A DNA stretch of 44,021 bases. It comes from a virus. The notes under the pieces were generated by a model. It searched no databases. It saw only the letters and a list, made by a program, of their open reading frames with translations, and was not told the origin of the DNA. The DNA is taken from positions 1-44,021 of IMG/VR virus record IMGVR_UViG_3300005663_002624; one strand, 5' to 3'. Made by a program: the position numbers and the translations under genes. Numbering within the stretch: the first letter of the stretch is position 1; each line of letters begins with the position of its first letter. Positions 42,001 through 44,021 of this stretch are shown here, one piece after another.

Positions 42001-42362
42001 GCCCAACTCCTTTGAGGGAAATTCAGGCTCAGTTTGCTCTAGTTCATAATATTGAATTGGTAAAGTGGTACGATAAGTATAAGACTTATCACGTTAAGCA
42101 CCCTCAAACAGGCAAGGCCGCTTGGTTATCAGCTCTTAAACTGCCTGGCTATAACAGCTTTGTCAAAGAACTTACTGGAACGCCTAAAGATAAAGCAATG
42201 GGCTTCTTGAAGTTGGCACTCAGTCGCCTGTCAAAGGCTTATGCAGAATGGGAGCAGAGCGTCCCAGAGGCAGAGTCCGAAAGAATGACTAAGACTGAAA
42301 CTTGGTTTAATAAATGGAGACAGCTTCTTAGGATTAAGTACGGAAAAGTTGAGAATAGCTAA
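39054..42362 (+). CDS. Very large hypothetical virion-like protein
   Basis: 1102 aa, mostly helical. Residues 1-37 form a leader ending KEAS. Residues 48-75 carry the two-helix module (LLANGLRENGFIVEADALED). A middle of about 400 residues is helical with no enzymatic motif. A Pro/Glu linker lies around residues 565-585, then a GSGYNVVTKMQEALKALSDE region, a second linker (DPEPGPDPEPE near 802) and a basic C-terminal domain. No peptidase, kinase or polymerase motif was seen. Candidate internal virion or tail-related protein. AGGAA ribosome site; next gene 8 bases downstream. Confidence 0.6.
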   Translation: MTFKHITFGESPVMRSLEKVAMERGMFEPDPVVKEASVEKLYEPTESLLNDMFLLANGLRENGFIVEADALEDKILEHKQAAKAAEKAVKDQGEKMLDDAHPEGDVEVAPSQSGYGKMLTQKTTQDEIKKIINKMPTGKLANKQAQLGAHILAPKVGYEMAVAFGKAMGPYVGSGYDADDIKDAVRDHLSRILVTDLKDYQPNQMQVVADLFTKMVNAEAVDWALKMQEDQERLPDYDMEEGLRNVAGNIFATATGRMQSMNRGASPVIENIIKAAEYALNVNAQESASVQDLSANIPSIEAITQNHTNLALRIGQKEAVGDVVFRFWGGEVSTLFRFEENEAKQVGELAAPKIRDYLLDKAKQGYDPVDLNNIITDNINEYWGRYLGKSPAGQDLGLNELPELDYSFMLHNILYADPEMHTLSKTQKFIADERAKKTKKRTEEEEKSILAGIYTWEKIYNGLVSPLNNVVRELIAFNQDTSKDETAGANALKQARYWKSIVSKIEQEQGNSLQWSVIHNKFNGTKFYQYKTWTSLIVAISSFESAVVEWVKKPGTKEGSEKVELRKAGQQNVPEPGEPKETPEKTAPKQVGVGSGYNVVTKMQEALKALSDEYAKSQPKRASALKQGGIDGDWQNLTQAALVEAEKVRNEMGGTGTALVSWPSSVQAANANTTSLTALIKQVKTGAGSAYQGKGESLGEYNRPVSKEMVEVFTGDLRTLSTFLRFLENTGLIHEVGNFATPPGMTVTDLRVGDEALAPEPTETPTETSLTASRKEELSKMSQNTKRTIKTELFDPEPGPDPEPEISRAIGLTYNVWAGILKHFEDEAAGTYWDESIKDKTGSKRLYNGILKLKELLDRAKTEQNITPEQAATKVINLGEGTPYNAPSGRRTIVEDGKTYYVVIDPSGKRWRIALTEALRPGYRYEGSSYSLGPSALRPPVSHILDLRSKEFGMPQAFKRRLTFNSFSNTPGADIIGMFSHMGPTPLREIQAQFALVHNIELVKWYDKYKTYHVKHPQTGKAAWLSALKLPGYNSFVKELTGTPKDKAMGFLKLALSRLSKAYAEWEQSVPEAESERMTKTETWFNKWRQLLRIKYGKVENS

Positions 42363-42370
42363 GGCTAAGA

Positions 42371-43435
42371 ATGAGAAAAGATGAACTGCAATATTTATCT
42401 GATACCATACTCATTGAACAATTGGCATCAGACCCTGAGCTTTTAAAGCAGGCCGGTCTTTTTGAAGATATCGGTTTTGGTAGCATTGCGGAAACCGTCA
42501 AACAATTTGCTAAAGAACATATAAGTGCAGACGCTCCTGGTGGATACGCTGGGAGCATTGTAAGCCTTATGGCTCCTGCCATTCTTTGGAGAATTCATCC
42601 CATATTAGGTATAGCTGGCGCTGCTGCATATGCGCTTGGTTTTGATATAGTTACCATTGTTAAGGGTATTTTAGGCAGCGTATCTGGCAAAATCGATAGT
42701 GGTGAAGGTGTAGATCTTTCAGAGATAAGCTCGCTTGGTAAGGGCGCTGTATCTGGAGAGATTGGTGATGTGTCTGAAGCCGATGATATGCTTCTTCCTA
42801 TTAGAGAGGCTTTCGAGGTAAATGCTCAAAGGCGGAGAAAGCCTTTTGGTAGATTACCACAGACTCCTTGGGGTCGTGAAAAAGGCGCCCCACTATTAAG
42901 AAGGATTTTTGGAACCTTATCAAGGTCGAGGGGTAAATGGCTGGTTGGTGGTATCATTATATGGTTTCTTAAGACGCTGCTTGTTGGTGCTGGCTTGGTA
43001 GCTGGCGCTGGGCTAGTCAAGAGCCTTATATCCCCTAAGAAGGCTCCTGAAACAGCTCCTGTGGCCCCAGTAGCCCCAGCAGAGACAACCGTACCCACAC
43101 ACGCACCAGCTCCAAAGGAAGTTCAGCGTCCAGACCCATTTGTTCCAAGTGGCAGTGGTAAGAAAGATTTTGCAAATGATGCCAATAATATATGGATTGT
43201 TCCGCTTATAAATAGAAGCATTGATGATACATTAGCTATTTGGGCGGTTGATGTGTATCCAGAGTTGAAAGGCAGAGAATTTGATATACAAATGTCACCA
43301 GCTTTTAGTGCCACTGTAAGTAGGCTTAAAAGAAACTTTAGCGCCAGACAACCTGGCAGTTTAATTATGCCAATTGGATTGCATAATAGAAAACAGGTTG
43401 TGGATTTATTTTCCAGGGATGTTAAGAAACATTAA
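42371..43435 (+). CDS. Hypothetical virion-like membrane protein
   Basis: 354 aa. The leader ends KQAG (26-29). Two hydrophobic regions stand out: about 55-95 (IVSLMAPAILW, HPILGIAGAAAYALGF) and about 193-218 (WLVGGIIIWFLKTLLVGAGL). A Pro/Ala linker (APVAPVAPAETTVP) leads to a soluble C-terminal domain. There is no signal peptide. A protein carried in the virion that inserts into the host membrane during DNA entry would fit, but this is inference. AAGG precedes ATG. Confidence 0.6.
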   Translation: MRKDELQYLSDTILIEQLASDPELLKQAGLFEDIGFGSIAETVKQFAKEHISADAPGGYAGSIVSLMAPAILWRIHPILGIAGAAAYALGFDIVTIVKGILGSVSGKIDSGEGVDLSEISSLGKGAVSGEIGDVSEADDMLLPIREAFEVNAQRRRKPFGRLPQTPWGREKGAPLLRRIFGTLSRSRGKWLVGGIIIWFLKTLLVGAGLVAGAGLVKSLISPKKAPETAPVAPVAPAETTVPTHAPAPKEVQRPDPFVPSGSGKKDFANDANNIWIVPLINRSIDDTLAIWAVDVYPELKGREFDIQMSPAFSATVSRLKRNFSARQPGSLIMPIGLHNRKQVVDLFSRDVKKH

Positions 43436-43444
43436 AGGTATAAA

Positions 43445-44021
43445 ATGAGCGAAATTTTTGAAGAATATGAGGCCATCTTAGTTGAAAAGGGCATCGTCAA
43501 AGAGGCCCAGAAGGAGCCCAATAAGCCAAATCCAAGATATGATTCTTTGGATTTAGAAGCTATTGAAAAACTTTATGGCGTAAAGCCCAATGGAGAAGAG
43601 GATCATATTGTTGAAATAGCTCATCCAGATCCTGTTGTTGTAGCTCCGGCTTATGATAGGATCAATGGATTAGTAGAAAACCTACTTGAGCGTCAAGACA
43701 TAATTGCCGCCATTGCATTAAGGCCCAATGATGGCAAATTAGTTCAGAGACGATATGTTGTAGCTCATGACGATCTTCTTAATGAGCTTTTAAAGACAGC
43801 CTTCATGCTTGACAAGAAGGGCAGAGACGATTTGATGAAGCTCGCTGATGATTGTGCGGGCCGTCTATTAAAAAAAAAATTAGTTAAGATTGCATATTCG
43901 TGGACGGATATTGGTGAGGCATTAGGCGTTGCTGGTGGTGCCGCGGCTGCTGTAGCTATTCTTGGCACTGGACCGGCTGGATGGATTGTTGGTGCGGGCA
44001 TTTTAGGCGTAGCGGCATTGG
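43445..44021 (+). CDS. Hypothetical virion-like protein, hydrophobic segment (5' part)
   Basis: Open from ATG 43445 (AAAGG site) to the window edge, 192 codons seen. The leader FEEYEAILVEKGIVKEAQ matches the K-x-A pattern of its neighbours. Residues about 149-192 are hydrophobic and Gly/Ala-rich (ALGVAGGAAAAVAILGTGPA onward), like the membrane-type segments of the preceding protein. A run of ten A (43870-43879) within the gene encodes Lys. The 3' end is outside the window. Confidence 0.7.
   Translation, partial: MSEIFEEYEAILVEKGIVKEAQKEPNKPNPRYDSLDLEAIEKLYGVKPNGEEDHIVEIAHPDPVVVAPAYDRINGLVENLLERQDIIAAIALRPNDGKLVQRRYVVAHDDLLNELLKTAFMLDKKGRDDLMKLADDCAGRLLKKKLVKIAYSWTDIGEALGVAGGAAAAVAILGTGPAGWIVGAGILGVAAL

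Noticed and set aside
43870-43879. Run of ten A as a transcriptional slippage site
   Set aside because: The frame is open on both sides and encodes Lys; nothing suggests use of another frame, though it cannot be excluded.

Overview
The window is a 44 kb piece of a large, AT-rich tailed-phage genome (Caudoviricetes, probably jumbo class) from an unidentified bacterial host. The evidence is a terminase large subunit, a portal protein, a putative prohead protease, a virion-type glucosaminidase and a long run of virion-like genes without recognisable cellular homologues. These sit beside phage-encoded replication and RNA-processing genes. Genes are tightly packed and often overlap by 1 to 14 bases. 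Many have Shine-Dalgarno sites. TAA, TAG and TGA all end genes, so nothing suggests a changed genetic code. I saw no tRNA, rRNA, CRISPR array or IS element.

Layout. 1-54 is the 3' end of a Pro/Ala-tailed gene, closed by a strong terminator. 127-3272 is a compact replication and expression operon: RuvC-like resolvase, DnaJ, a four-pair Cys zinc protein, a DnaG-type primase core without zinc domain, and a sigma region 4-like HTH protein. It ends in a second terminator. 3448-13268 holds mostly unknown, virion-like proteins, a CCA-adding-enzyme-like nucleotidyltransferase and a wrecked Vsr-type homing endonuclease. 13332-25356 holds the terminase (two inteins), a class I aminotransferase, a reverse-strand PIN-PhoH protein (one intein) and the portal (two inteins). 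25420-36301 continues the virion cassette: glucosaminidase, a tyrosine-phosphatase-like protein, a giant prohead-protease/scaffold-like protein, a poly-Asp protein and a protein with a metallothionein-like cysteine block. 36350-37284 is a broken, chimeric LAGLIDADG homing endonuclease on the minus strand. 37342-38699 holds two related decoration-like proteins with a GIY-YIG remnant between them. 38752-44021 holds further virion-like proteins, the last two with hydrophobic membrane-type segments.

Main themes. (1) Heavy invasion by homing elements: five inteins in three genes plus three decayed free-standing homing endonucleases. (2) Two of the inteins carry the class 3 (W-C-T) signature, and two terminase inteins are separated by only nine host residues that include Walker B. 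(3) A 24-cysteine metallothionein-like block is built into a virion-cassette protein. (4) A decoration-like gene appears to start at AUU. (5) Several neighbouring virion proteins share an acidic N-terminal peptide that ends at a K-x-A site, which may be a capsid-targeting propeptide cut by the encoded protease. (6) A promoter-like motif lies at a fixed distance from ATG in genes without a Shine-Dalgarno site, suggesting leaderless transcripts.

All functional calls come from reading motifs and architecture; no database search was run.
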